From assembly GCF_004793475.1 (NCBI RefSeq), contig NZ_SRYZ01000012.1, forward strand, positions 23,245-87,244: a stretch of 64,000 nucleotides of DNA. Direction: 5' to 3'. The notes beneath the pieces are model-generated. The model was not told where the DNA came from, made no database searches, and was given only the letters and a program-made list of their open reading frames with translations. This DNA is from Bacteroides muris (ex Afrizal et al. 2022). Lineage in GTDB: Bacteria > Bacteroidota > Bacteroidia > Bacteroidales > Bacteroidaceae. The translations under genes and the position numbers were made by a program. Each line of letters begins with the position of its first letter. The stretch's first letter is position 1. Below are positions 15,312 to 24,314 of this stretch, piece by piece.

Positions 15312-17006
15312 TCAGCATTCCAGCAACATCTGATTGACCGCCCCCCCCGGAGGCGTCATCGGCATCACATTCCCCTCTTCCTCCACACAAGCTTCGAGCA
15401 GAAACGGTCCGTCGGTTGCTATCATCTCGTCTATCGCCTTGGCCAGCTCCTCACGGGTCATTACCCTGCGTGCAGGAATATCGTACGCCGAAGCAATCTT
15501 CATATAATCCGGATTCATCATCGGAGTAAACGAATAACGACGATTGAAGAACATCGCCTGCCATTGACGAACATTGCCCAAGAAGTTATTGTTCAACAGA
15601 ATCATCTTTACCGGAGCCTTTTGTTCCATGATGGTGCCCATTTCCTGCAGGTTCATCTGCAAGCCGCCGTCTCCCATGAATACGCATACCGTGCGGTCCG
15701 GACATCCAAAAGTGGCACCGATAGCAGCCGGAAGGCCGAAACCCATAGTACCCAGACCACCGGAAGTTACAATGCTACGATTCTTGCTGTATTTGAAATA
15801 GCGGGCAGACATCATCTGATTCTGACCGACATCGGTCACCAATACCGCCTCGTTATGGGTAGCCTCACTCACGGCACGCACCACCTCGCCCATGCTCAGT
15901 GCTTTTCCTACCGGATGTAACTCCGGACGGATTACTTTTTCCTCTTCCACTTCCTCGTATTGCCGGAAGCTGTCAATCCATTCCTGATGGTTGGCAGGTT
16001 TCAGCAATTGGGTAACGGCAGCCAGTGTTTCTTTGCAATCGCCCAGGACAGCAACATCGGTCTTTACATTCTTATCTATTTCGGCAGGGTCAATATCGAA
16101 ATGGATAATCTTCGCCTGCTTGGCATATGTTTCCAATTTACCCGTCACGCGGTCATCAAAGCGCATGCCTACGGCGATAAGGACATCACATTTATTGGTA
16201 TTGATATTGGGCCCCAGGTTACCGTGCATACCGAGCATTCCTTTGTTCAAAGGATGGTCAGTAGGCAAGGCGGAAAGTCCCAATAAAGTGCATCCTGCAG
16301 GCATCCCGGCTTTCTCAATGAAAGCACGGAGCTCTTGCTGGGCTTCTCCCAGCTCCACGCCTTGCCCTACCAGCACCAAAGGCCGTTCTGCACCATTTAT
16401 TAATTCAGCGGCCTGCCGTATGGCCTCCGGCTTCATTTCGGGAACGGGAAGATAGCTACGGACATAATCCACTTTAGTAGGGGCATATCCAGTTTTCTCC
16501 ACTTGAGCGTTCTTGGCAAAGTCCAGTACGACCGGTCCCGGACGTCCGCTCTTTGCCACATAGAAAGCACGTGCCACTGCCCAGGCCACATCTTCTGCAC
16601 GACGAATCTGGTAACTCCATTTCGTGATAGGCTGAGTAATGCCTACCAAGTCCACTTCCTGAAACGCATCCGTACCCAGGAAGTTCGTCCCTACCTGGCC
16701 GGCAATGACAACGATAGGCGTACTGTCAATCATGGCATCTGCAATGCCCGTGATAGTATTGGTAGCACCCGGTCCACTGGTAACCAGACAAACGCCAACC
16801 TCGCCCGACACACGTGCAAAGCCTTGCGCCGCATGGGTTGCCCCTTGTTCATGGCGAACCAGGATATGGTTCAATTCCTTCCGGTGGTCGTATAAGGCAT
16901 CAAATACCGGCATGATGCTCCCTCCCGGATAACCGAAAATGGTCTCTACTCCCTGATGCTTCAGAGAGCGCATCAATGCTTCTGCGCCTGTTATTAAGTT
17001 TTCCAT
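15312..17006 (-). CDS. ilvB: Acetolactate synthase large (catalytic) subunit
   Basis: 564 residues. ThDP-dependent condensation of two pyruvates, or pyruvate with 2-ketobutyrate, for Val/Leu/Ile synthesis. Catalytic Glu in LVRHEQGATHAAQGFAR (about 50-66), the central FAD-binding domain with GMHGNLGPNINTNKCDVLIAVGMRFDDR, and the ThDP motif GDGGLQMNLQEM...NNNFLGNVRQW (about 435-475). Length is normal. Gap of 31 bp to ilvD upstream and 32 bp to ilvN downstream. Confidence 0.97.
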   Translation of the reverse strand: MENLITGAEALMRSLKHQGVETIFGYPGGSIMPVFDALYDHRKELNHILVRHEQGATHAAQGFARVSGEVGVCLVTSGPGATNTITGIADAMIDSTPIVVIAGQVGTNFLGTDAFQEVDLVGITQPITKWSYQIRRAEDVAWAVARAFYVAKSGRPGPVVLDFAKNAQVEKTGYAPTKVDYVRSYLPVPEMKPEAIRQAAELINGAERPLVLVGQGVELGEAQQELRAFIEKAGMPAGCTLLGLSALPTDHPLNKGMLGMHGNLGPNINTNKCDVLIAVGMRFDDRVTGKLETYAKQAKIIHFDIDPAEIDKNVKTDVAVLGDCKETLAAVTQLLKPANHQEWIDSFRQYEEVEEEKVIRPELHPVGKALSMGEVVRAVSEATHNEAVLVTDVGQNQMMSARYFKYSKNRSIVTSGGLGTMGFGLPAAIGATFGCPDRTVCVFMGDGGLQMNLQEMGTIMEQKAPVKMILLNNNFLGNVRQWQAMFFNRRYSFTPMMNPDYMKIASAYDIPARRVMTREELAKAIDEMIATDGPFLLEACVEEEGNVMPMTPPGGAVNQMLLEC

Positions 17007-17037
17007 CTATGCATTTACGATTTACAAATTACAAGTT

Positions 17038-18837
17038 TCAAATCAGTCTCACAGCACCTTTGTCGGCAGAGCTCACCATACAGGCATACGCTTTCAATGC
17101 TTTGGAGACTTCACGGTTGCGGGTTACCGGAGCCATAGGACGCGCAGCAAGCTCTTCATCCGTCAACTTCACATTGATAGAACGGTTCGGTATATCAATC
17201 TCGATAATATCCCCATCCTTAATCTTGCCGATATTACCACCGGCAGCCGCTTCGGGAGAAACATGTCCGATGCTCAGTCCGGAAGTACCGCCACTGAAAC
17301 GCCCGTCGGTAATCAATGCACATTCCTTACCCAGATGGCGGGATTTGATATAAGAAGTAGGATAAAGCATCTCCTGCATACCCGGTCCGCCTTTCGGGCC
17401 CTCGTGAGTGATGACGACGACGTCTCCACTGACCACCTTTCCACCCAGAATACCGTCGCAAGCCGCATCTTGTGAGTCGAAAACCTTCGCCGGTCCCGTA
17501 AATTTCCAGATACTCTCGTCTACACCGGCAGTTTTGACAACGCAACCGTCCTGAGCTATATTTCCCTTCAAAACCGCCAGACCGCCATCCTTGCTGTATG
17601 CATGTTCCAAATCGCGGATACAACCGGTCGCACGGTCTGTATCGAGTTCCTGATAAGACGCATGTTGTGAACCAAGTACCAGATTGAACTTTCCGGCTGC
17701 CGCACTGGAGTATTTCTTGATTGCTTCTTTACATACATCAGGGCTGGTAATACTATACCGATTGATTGCCTCTGCCAACGTCATCCCATCCACACGGCGT
17801 ACATTCGTATCTACCAGTCCGCCCTTGGCAAGCTCATCCATGATGGCAATGATGCCACCGGCACGGTTAACGTCCTGTACATGATACTTTTGGGTATTGG
17901 GGGCCACCTTGCATAAGCAGGGAGTCTTGCGGGAGAGCATGTCAATGTCGTCCATCTTAAAATCTGTTCCGGCTTCGTGAGCCACAGCCAGCAAATGAAG
18001 TACCGTATTAGTAGACCCCCCCATAGCAATATCCAGGGTCATGGCATTCAAAAATGCCTCGCGGGTAGCAATACTGCGCGGGAGTACGCTCTCATCCCCC
18101 TCTTCATAATATCTAAAGGCATTCTCTACAATCAACTTGGCTGCATCCTCAAACAGTTTCTTGCGATTTTCGTGAGTGGCTACAATCGTGCCGTTACCTG
18201 GCAGTGCCAATCCAATCGCTTCATTCAGGCAGTTCATGGAATTAGCGGTAAACATACCTGAGCAGCATCCGCAAGTGGGGCAGGCATGTTGCTCAATCTG
18301 TGCCACCTCTTTATCGCCCACACTTTCATCAGCAGATTTAATCATGGCATCAATCAAATCCAAATGTTGTCCGTTCCATTCCCCGGCTTCCATCGGACCG
18401 CCTGAAACAAATACAGTCGGCATATTCAGCCTCATAGCCGCCATCAGCATCCCCGGAGTAATCTTGTCACAGTTACTGATGCAAACCATAGCATCTGCCT
18501 TATGGGCATTTACCATATACTCCACACTATCGGCAATAATATCCCTTGAAGGCAGGGAATAAAGCATACCGTCGTGCCCCATAGCGATACCGTCGTCAAT
18601 GGCAATCGTATTGAACTCCGCAGCAAAACATCCCAGCTTTTCAATCTCCCCCTTTACAAGCTGGCCTATTTCGTGCAGGTGCACATGCCCGGGGACGAAT
18701 TGTGTAAACGAATTGACTATAGCGATAATGGGCTTACCCATCTGTTCTTTCTTCATACCATTGGCCGTCCACAATGCACGAGCTCCCGCCATGCGGCGAC
18801 CTTGTGTGCTGAACGAGCTGCGTAACTGATGCTTCAT
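17038..18837 (-). CDS. ilvD: Dihydroxy-acid dehydratase
   Basis: 599 residues from [20 protein letters not shown]. Dehydrates 2,3-dihydroxy acids to 2-keto acids. The Fe-S cysteines are in [11 protein letters not shown] and [21 protein letters not shown]. The C-terminal ILVD signature includes [21 protein letters not shown]. An upstream in-frame ATG at 18876 lies inside the attenuator hairpin region and would add 13 odd residues, so 18837 is the start. First structural gene of the operon, directly after the leader peptide and attenuator. Confidence 0.97.
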   Translation of the reverse strand: MKHQLRSSFSTQGRRMAGARALWTANGMKKEQMGKPIIAIVNSFTQFVPGHVHLHEIGQLVKGEIEKLGCFAAEFNTIAIDDGIAMGHDGMLYSLPSRDIIADSVEYMVNAHKADAMVCISNCDKITPGMLMAAMRLNMPTVFVSGGPMEAGEWNGQHLDLIDAMIKSADESVGDKEVAQIEQHACPTCGCCSGMFTANSMNCLNEAIGLALPGNGTIVATHENRKKLFEDAAKLIVENAFRYYEEGDESVLPRSIATREAFLNAMTLDIAMGGSTNTVLHLLAVAHEAGTDFKMDDIDMLSRKTPCLCKVAPNTQKYHVQDVNRAGGIIAIMDELAKGGLVDTNVRRVDGMTLAEAINRYSITSPDVCKEAIKKYSSAAAGKFNLVLGSQHASYQELDTDRATGCIRDLEHAYSKDGGLAVLKGNIAQDGCVVKTAGVDESIWKFTGPAKVFDSQDAACDGILGGKVVSGDVVVITHEGPKGGPGMQEMLYPTSYIKSRHLGKECALITDGRFSGGTSGLSIGHVSPEAAAGGNIGKIKDGDIIEIDIPNRSINVKLTDEELAARPMAPVTRNREVSKALKAYACMVSSADKGAVRLI

Positions 18838-18852
18838 CTTCAAATCTCCTTT

Positions 18853-18890
18853 TAATGAAAAAGCCTCTCCCACCATAGTGAGAAAGGCTT
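18853..18890 (-). terminator. ilv attenuator terminator with competing antiterminator
   Basis: On the leftward transcript a 13-bp stem (18890-18878 with 18873-18861, loop of 4) is followed by a U run at 18860-18856. Its 5' arm, CCUUUCUCAC, is also perfectly complementary to GUGAGAAAGG at 18936-18927, which contains the stop codon of the leader peptide. The two pairings exclude each other, as in classical amino acid attenuators. Confidence 0.9.
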
Positions 18891-18932
18891 AATAAATTAT
18901 CTTCTAACGTACAAATACATACATAACCTTTC

Positions 18933-19007
18933 TCACGCTCTTGATGCCACCACCACGACGCGAATAATATGCAGGACTGCCAGGTTAATAGATGTATGCA
19001 AATTCAT
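18933..19007 (-). CDS. ilv operon leader peptide (attenuator)
   Basis: 24-codon ORF (ATG 19007-19005, TGA 18935-18933) with a run of the operon's end products: it contains MNLHTSINLAVLHIIR, then four consecutive valine codons and ASRA. Leu, Ile and Val make up about half of it. Its stop codon lies inside the antiterminator sequence, so a ribosome that reaches the end blocks antitermination, whereas stalling at Ile/Val codons frees it. Start of transcription is predicted near 19035, 28 nt upstream. The peptide itself needs no function. Confidence 0.85.
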   Translation of the reverse strand: MNLHTSINLAVLHIIRVVVVASRA

Positions 19008-19041
19008 AACTTAATTCTTCTTTTTTGATTCAAACGTGCTG

Positions 19042-19072
19042 CAAAGGTAAGGGCTTTTTTATAATATCCAAA
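19042..19072 (-). promoter_or_regulatory. Promoter of the ilv operon
   Basis: Minus strand: TTTG (19072-19069), 19 bp, TACCTTTG (19049-19042). Perfect -33/-7 consensus and spacing, 35 bp before the leader peptide start. Confidence 0.8.
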
Positions 19073-19167
19073 CAAATTAAAGAAAAAAATGAGATAAACA
19101 TAAACAATCGTAAGGAAAATAGCCTTCAATCGTAAATATCGAAACCAAACATATACATAATACAACA

Positions 19168-19227
19168 AAGCCAAGGAGAACTTATCAACCTATTACCTCA
19201 CGGCATCGACTGACAACTCCTTGGCTT
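19168..19227 (-). terminator. Inverted repeat downstream of the GH2 operon
   Basis: AAGCCAAGGAG (19168-19178) and CTCCTTGGCTT (19217-19227), perfect over 11 bp but with a 38-nt loop. It lies between the end of the PUL operon and the ilv promoter. Termination is likely but the large loop is unusual. Confidence 0.4.
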
Positions 19228-19281
19228 ATTTACTTGCTACAAAATTAAACTTTATATATTAATCGGGTTAGAAAGAATTGA

Positions 19282-19420
19282 TTATTCAGCCCATTCTTTG
19301 GCTCCTTGCTCCCTCAGTTTGGCGGTGAAAGCTGCAGTCTTTTCTTCTGCCGCCTTCTCATCTTCAGGAATTGTATAAACAACATGTCCATAGAAAACAT
19401 TCCCAGTTCGGCAAGGCTAC
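19282..19420 (-). pseudogene. Relic of a coding sequence, C-terminal tail only
   Basis: A frame open from 19420 to a TAA at 19284-19282 gives a protein-like acidic tail (NVFYGHVVYTIPEDEKAAEE, then TAAFTAKLREQGAKEWAE) with no start codon; an upstream frame reads IWLNGVALPN. It looks like the end of a decayed gene. I do not recognise the family. The rest of 19228-19479 shows nothing else. Confidence 0.3.
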
Positions 19421-19479
19421 ACCGTTCAGCCAAATCATACAAATAAAAAATAATTCATCATACAATTTCATTCAAAGAC

Positions 19480-21609
19480 TTACCAACTCCCATGTTCTTT
19501 TTTGTGTTCAAAGAAGTCCGCTTCGCGGTTACATTCCCCGCGATACTCCCATTCCATCTCATCCACATATTCTCTACCTTGCCAAGTGACAACAGCCCGC
19601 AACACATTCTTGCCGTCGTTCAGCAACACCTTGTCAAAGACATAATGCACATCAGTATATCCTTTCCGAATACCCGATAATTCCCGGTCATTGAGATATA
19701 CCTTGGGAGTGCCGATATTGGAATACACAGTAACGGAAGTTTCTTTTCTCTCACGCAGCACATTCCGGCGTTGCGTCATGTAAAGCACCGGTTCCTTGCT
19801 CCAATTGGCCTTATACCAAAAATAAGAATCTTTTTTAATTTTACGGTCGAAAGTCATCATCCCCTTCATGTTGCGCGCATCTACACTGCCTCTTTTCGAA
19901 GTAGGAACCGCAAAGTCGAACATATTCCACAAATAGGAAGCGGTGATATAGGGATGCTTCGCAATAATGCTCCATTGATATTCATGGGTCTTGGTCTGGA
20001 ACGTTTCCGGATAGAAAGGGCTTGTCCAGTTCAGGGCATCACCCAAGATTTCCGTCTGGTGGGCGATATTGGCATCCGCGCCATACTCCGTCAACATCAG
20101 GCGTTGCCAAGGATACTCTTTTTCCATCTTCTCTATCCAAGGTTTTATATCCTGTATTTTCCTTTCGTACCAGCCGAAATAACGATTCATGCCTTGTATA
20201 TCCGCATTTTGATTGACCGGATGACCGACGTTACCATAACCGTTCACCGATACGGTATAACGATCAGGGTCTTCCAGCTTGCAAAGGTCGTGGACGGATT
20301 GCGTAAGAGCCGCCGTATAACCATGTGGATGATAGACTTCATTATGAATGCCCCACACATAAATGGAAGGGTGATTGAAACTCTGGCGTACCAGTTCACG
20401 CATCTGCTGATGCGCATTGTCCCACTCTTGTCCGGTCACCCGGTTGACAAAAGGAATCTCCGCCCAAATAACCAGTCCCAACGTATCACAACGTGAATAA
20501 ATATAATCAGACTGCTGATAGTGCGCAAAACGGACGGTAGTCGCTCCGATATCCATAATCTGTGCCAAATCAAAATCATGCTCTTTGTTGGTCAAGGCAC
20601 TGCCCAGTCCCCACCAATCCTGATGACGGGTCACACCGTACATGGGATATTTCTTTCCATTCAAGAAAAATCCCTTGCCTGCCACCACCTCATACTTACG
20701 AAGTCCCAACGGCTGGACAACCTCGTCCAGCACACGTCCGTTCTGCAAAAGGCGTGAAACGACCTTATAGAGATAAGGATCTTCACGTCCCTGCCACAAA
20801 TGAGGATTGCTCAACTTAAATTGTGAGGAATAACTTTGCACTCCCTGTGGAGTCAGTTCAAAAGCCTGATTATGCTTTTTCACCAACTTGCCGCTTCCAT
20901 CGTAAATGACGTTCTCCAAAACCAACGGTACGGGAGCCAGCGTTGCGTTATCCACCTTCACTTTTACATTCACTTCGGCAGACTGTTTCGATACATTCTT
21001 CTGGGTGATATATACACCGGACGAAGCACAGTCATTGACAACAATGCCGCAAGGTTCCGTTATCACCAGCCATACAGGACGGTAAATCCCTCCGTAAACA
21101 CCAAACAGAACATGATTGACAGGAATAACATCAGGACGTGCCGTATTATCGGCTTTTACTATAATTTCATTCTCCTCGCCGAACTTAACCTGCGAGCCAA
21201 TCTCACATACAAAGGCGGAATAAGCCCCCTTGTGCGTTCCAGTCAAGTAGCCGTTGACGTAGACTTCCGCACATGAACCCACTCCCTCGAAACGAAGGAA
21301 GAGACGCTTGCCCTTCATGCTTTCGGGAAAGATGCACTTTTTCCGGTAATACCCCACTCCTTCATAAAAGGCGGATACCTTCTTCTGCATGTCGTCTGCA
21401 TTCCAAGTATGAGGAAGGGTCACTTCCTGCCAGCCGGCATTCCACTTCACGGCAGCCTGCATGGCTTCTTTGGAGAACGGGCCTTTCTTAAATTCCCAAC
21501 CGTCATTGAATAGCGTCACTTCACGGGCACTCATTTTGCAGAAGCTGCCGACCAGGAATATAAAGATATAAACAATAGATAAACGTTTCTTCATCATTTC
21601 AATCATCAC
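19480..21609 (-). CDS. Glycoside hydrolase family 2 (beta-galactosidase/glucuronidase type), secreted
   Basis: 709 residues; a signal peptide begins at residue 6 (MKKRLSIVYIFIFLVGSFC), so the true start may be 21594. Order: GH2 sugar-binding sandwich (about 30-185, LPHTWN, YYRKKC, VYVNG), Ig-like domain (190-300), TIM barrel (300-600) and a short C-terminal Ig domain. Catalytic residues: acid/base Glu424 in GIHNEVYH, nucleophile Glu508 in MLTEYGAD. It removes a beta-linked galactose, glucuronate or similar sugar; the specificity cannot be read by eye. Last gene of GH29-GH105-GH2, 4 bp after the GH105 gene, likely periplasmic. Confidence 0.92.
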   Translation of the reverse strand: MMIEMMKKRLSIVYIFIFLVGSFCKMSAREVTLFNDGWEFKKGPFSKEAMQAAVKWNAGWQEVTLPHTWNADDMQKKVSAFYEGVGYYRKKCIFPESMKGKRLFLRFEGVGSCAEVYVNGYLTGTHKGAYSAFVCEIGSQVKFGEENEIIVKADNTARPDVIPVNHVLFGVYGGIYRPVWLVITEPCGIVVNDCASSGVYITQKNVSKQSAEVNVKVKVDNATLAPVPLVLENVIYDGSGKLVKKHNQAFELTPQGVQSYSSQFKLSNPHLWQGREDPYLYKVVSRLLQNGRVLDEVVQPLGLRKYEVVAGKGFFLNGKKYPMYGVTRHQDWWGLGSALTNKEHDFDLAQIMDIGATTVRFAHYQQSDYIYSRCDTLGLVIWAEIPFVNRVTGQEWDNAHQQMRELVRQSFNHPSIYVWGIHNEVYHPHGYTAALTQSVHDLCKLEDPDRYTVSVNGYGNVGHPVNQNADIQGMNRYFGWYERKIQDIKPWIEKMEKEYPWQRLMLTEYGADANIAHQTEILGDALNWTSPFYPETFQTKTHEYQWSIIAKHPYITASYLWNMFDFAVPTSKRGSVDARNMKGMMTFDRKIKKDSYFWYKANWSKEPVLYMTQRRNVLRERKETSVTVYSNIGTPKVYLNDRELSGIRKGYTDVHYVFDKVLLNDGKNVLRAVVTWQGREYVDEMEWEYRGECNREADFFEHKKEHGSW

Positions 21610-21613
21610 CGAT

Positions 21614-22731
21614 TTATTTCTCCGACATTTTATAAATCTGGCATCCCGACAACAAGAATGCTCCTACTCCATATACTTCGGTCATGTCCCTCGTCACTTT
21701 GCGCGGGTCGGCACCGATAGGCTGCACATAGCCCAGTTTACCATCCGGCTCCACAGCATCAACCAATGCTTTCCATCCCTTCTTGATGACAGGCATGAAT
21801 GCCTTCTTATCAAGCAGACCTTCATTCACACCATAGGCAAGAGCGTAAACAATGAAGCCCGTGGCGCTTGTTTCCGGAGAAGGATAAGAGGCGGGGTCAA
21901 GCAAACTGGCGTGCCAATAACCATCCGGACTCTGCAAACCAGCCACGCGAGTGGCCAATTCTACAAATAGTTCCTGATAGAAAGCGCGCGAAGGCTCCTC
22001 TTTGGGAAGCACCTGCAAAATTTCGGCCAATCCTCCCAGCACCCAACCGTTGCCACGTCCCCAAAACACTTTCTTGCCATTGGCTTCGCGTTTATCAAAA
22101 TACCGACGGTCGCGGTAAAACAATCGTTCCTCCTTGTCATATAAATGGTCGTAGGTAGCCTTGTACTCTTTGTTCAAAAAATCCAGATAACGTTTGTCCT
22201 TGGTCAACGCATACAATTTGGCATATACGGGGGGGCCATAAACAAAGCATCGCACCAAGACCAACGATCCAGAGTTTCCAATTTGCCATAATCCAGTTCC
22301 AATGCAACTTCAGCCGGATTTTCCACCACCCAGTTGGCACGCGCCATTACGGGAGCAATCATCTTCTTATTGCCATATTTAGAATAAAGGTCGATAAAAG
22401 GCTGTCCTACGGCAATAAAGTCAGCATGATACATCCACTTCCCTACCTGGAAATGATTACGCTTTCCAATGCGGAGCAACCATTGGAAATAAGAGTCGTC
22501 AGCATCTTCCTTCTCTGTCAGTTCGGCCCAGTCCACCATGCCCATATACAAAGCTGCATGCGTCCAGTCCAAGTCGTCATGTTCCGCCCCTTTATTAGGA
22601 TTGGCTATCTGCCAGTCGGCCACACGCTTCATTACGGATTTCACGGCAACCTTGTCAAAAACTCTCCAAGCATCCGCCTCTACTGCATACAGCAAGAAGA
22701 GAGATATTAAAAGAAACAACTTCCTCATCAT
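21614..22731 (-). pseudogene. GH105 unsaturated rhamnogalacturonyl/glucuronyl hydrolase, frameshifted in a C7 tract
   Basis: Two frames give one GH105 protein of about 372 residues. The 5' part (22731-22204) has a signal peptide (MMRKLFLLISLFLLYAVEADA), DDLDWTHAALYMGM and DRWSWCDALFMAPP; the 3' part (from about 22230 to 21614) goes on with VYAKLYALTKDKRY, WGRGNGWVLGGL and SPETSATGFIVYALAYG. The break is at a run of seven C on the coding strand (22229-22235 as G on plus). Eight C would restore the frame. GH105 enzymes remove the unsaturated uronic acid left by lyases, which fits the PL8 gene of this locus. It may be a phase-variable tract, a mutation or a sequencing error. Between GH29 and GH2 in one operon. 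Confidence 0.88.
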
Positions 22732-22779
22732 AGAAAATATAAAAATTAAAAGTTAGAAATCATGTCTGCAAGCAACAAA

Positions 22780-24225
22780 TCACGTCAACGCTTCGCGATA
22801 CTTATCGGCAGCATTGGTGTTATCTTCTATTTGCAATTTGATGACAAAAGGGGCACCGGAATCTTTTGCAGGCATATCCACATTATATTCATTGCGAGCG
22901 GTTTCTTTCACACCAACTTCCTTGCCATTCAATACCACAGCTTTCGTTATCTTAACATCTTTCGGTGTTTTCACCACCAGATGCCTTGAATAGGGAGAAT
23001 TGAAAACAACCATATATACTTCTTTGCCTTTACGGGTATAATACCCCCAAGCCTGCTTGTCCCAGCCCGCATAGTCGCAGCCATAGATGCACTCACCGTT
23101 GACGCTCATCCAGCGTCCGACGGCATCGGCCAGTTCTTTCTCCTCCGAACGAAAATCACCATCGGGTTGAGGACCGAAATTCACAACCATATTTCCACCC
23201 ATGGAAACAGCATGTACAATGCGCTCGAGCACCTCCAAAGGAGTCTTGACATAACTCAAGGACCAGTCTTTGTGATATCCCCACTGATTCTCGGGCACCG
23301 TCATACATGCCTCCCAATCCCAGCGGGTCACCTTCAGGTCCTTCACCGGATCGGACAAGCGACGCTCATAAGCAGACTCATAATCTCCCATCAGGTGTCC
23401 GTTACTGTCGAAATGGCGTTTGCCATAGTCATCGGCACGCAGACGGCTGTTGACCGTCACGCCCGGCAACATTTCTTTCAGCATCTGTTCTACATGAGCC
23501 GTCCACCAGCCGTTCTTCTTGATGCTGGCATCCCATGTACCGTCAAACCAGAAATCCTTCACCGTAGGATAACGAGTGGCAAGTTCTTTCAGCTGATTGT
23601 CCGTGAATTCCAGAAAGCGGGCAAAAGCAATCTCATCTTCTTCCGACTTGATGTCATACCGATAATCCGGATGACTCCAGTCCAATACCGAGAAATAGAA
23701 ATGCACATCAATGCCTTCGTCATTGTAGGCTTTAACCATTTCTCCCAATATATCTTTTTTATAAGGTGTTTGTGCTACCGTATATTGTGTATATTTACTT
23801 GGCCAGAGGCAGAACCCCTCATGGTGCTTCGTTGTAATCTTGACATACTTCACGCCCATCTTTTTCGCCATCTTCGCCCAAGCTTTCGGATTAAACCTCG
23901 TAGGATTCCATTGTTCCATGAGTTTAAGCCATTCGTCTGCCGGAACCTTGGCCCACGCTTTCAGCCATTCGGCGGCACCTCCATACATTTCTCCGTTCCA
24001 TTCACCACCGGGAATGGCATAAAGCCCCCAATGGATGAAAGCTCCCAGACGATTGTCGCGGAATCTTTTCATATCCGCATCCTGGCGTTTCCCCAGACGC
24101 TCGGCACCATACTTCAATGAAATTTCCTGCTCAGCAGGCAAAAGACGCGGTTGCACTTGGGCGGTCGTCACTCCGGCTCCTGCCAACAATAAAAACATAA
24201 CAAATGGTCGTAAAATTCTTTTCAT
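22780..24225 (-). CDS. Alpha-L-fucosidase, GH29, secreted
   Basis: 481 residues from MKRILRPFVMFLLLAGAGVTT (signal peptide); an in-frame ATG at 24252 is less likely. The GH29 barrel shows FGxFIHWG-type RLGAFIHWGLYAIPGGEW, TTKHHEGFCLWPS with the His pair, and nucleophile Asp228 in KDFWFDGTWD. The C-terminal beta domain starts near 385. It cleaves terminal alpha-L-fucose. First gene of the leftward GH29-GH105-GH2 operon, downstream of the HTCS gene (89 bp). Confidence 0.95.
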   Translation of the reverse strand: MKRILRPFVMFLLLAGAGVTTAQVQPRLLPAEQEISLKYGAERLGKRQDADMKRFRDNRLGAFIHWGLYAIPGGEWNGEMYGGAAEWLKAWAKVPADEWLKLMEQWNPTRFNPKAWAKMAKKMGVKYVKITTKHHEGFCLWPSKYTQYTVAQTPYKKDILGEMVKAYNDEGIDVHFYFSVLDWSHPDYRYDIKSEEDEIAFARFLEFTDNQLKELATRYPTVKDFWFDGTWDASIKKNGWWTAHVEQMLKEMLPGVTVNSRLRADDYGKRHFDSNGHLMGDYESAYERRLSDPVKDLKVTRWDWEACMTVPENQWGYHKDWSLSYVKTPLEVLERIVHAVSMGGNMVVNFGPQPDGDFRSEEKELADAVGRWMSVNGECIYGCDYAGWDKQAWGYYTRKGKEVYMVVFNSPYSRHLVVKTPKDVKITKAVVLNGKEVGVKETARNEYNVDMPAKDSGAPFVIKLQIEDNTNAADKYREALT

Positions 24226-24314
24226 GCTATCAAGTTTAAAAAGTCTTCGCAAAGGAAGGCCTTTCCACTCGCAGCATCTTGCTCTATTCGTTATTTCTTT
24301 TATCCAAATTGCTC

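Noticed and set aside
15280..15390. Longer start of ilvN at 15390
   Set aside because: It would overlap ilvB by 79 bp and adds a glycine-rich sequence absent from the IlvN family.
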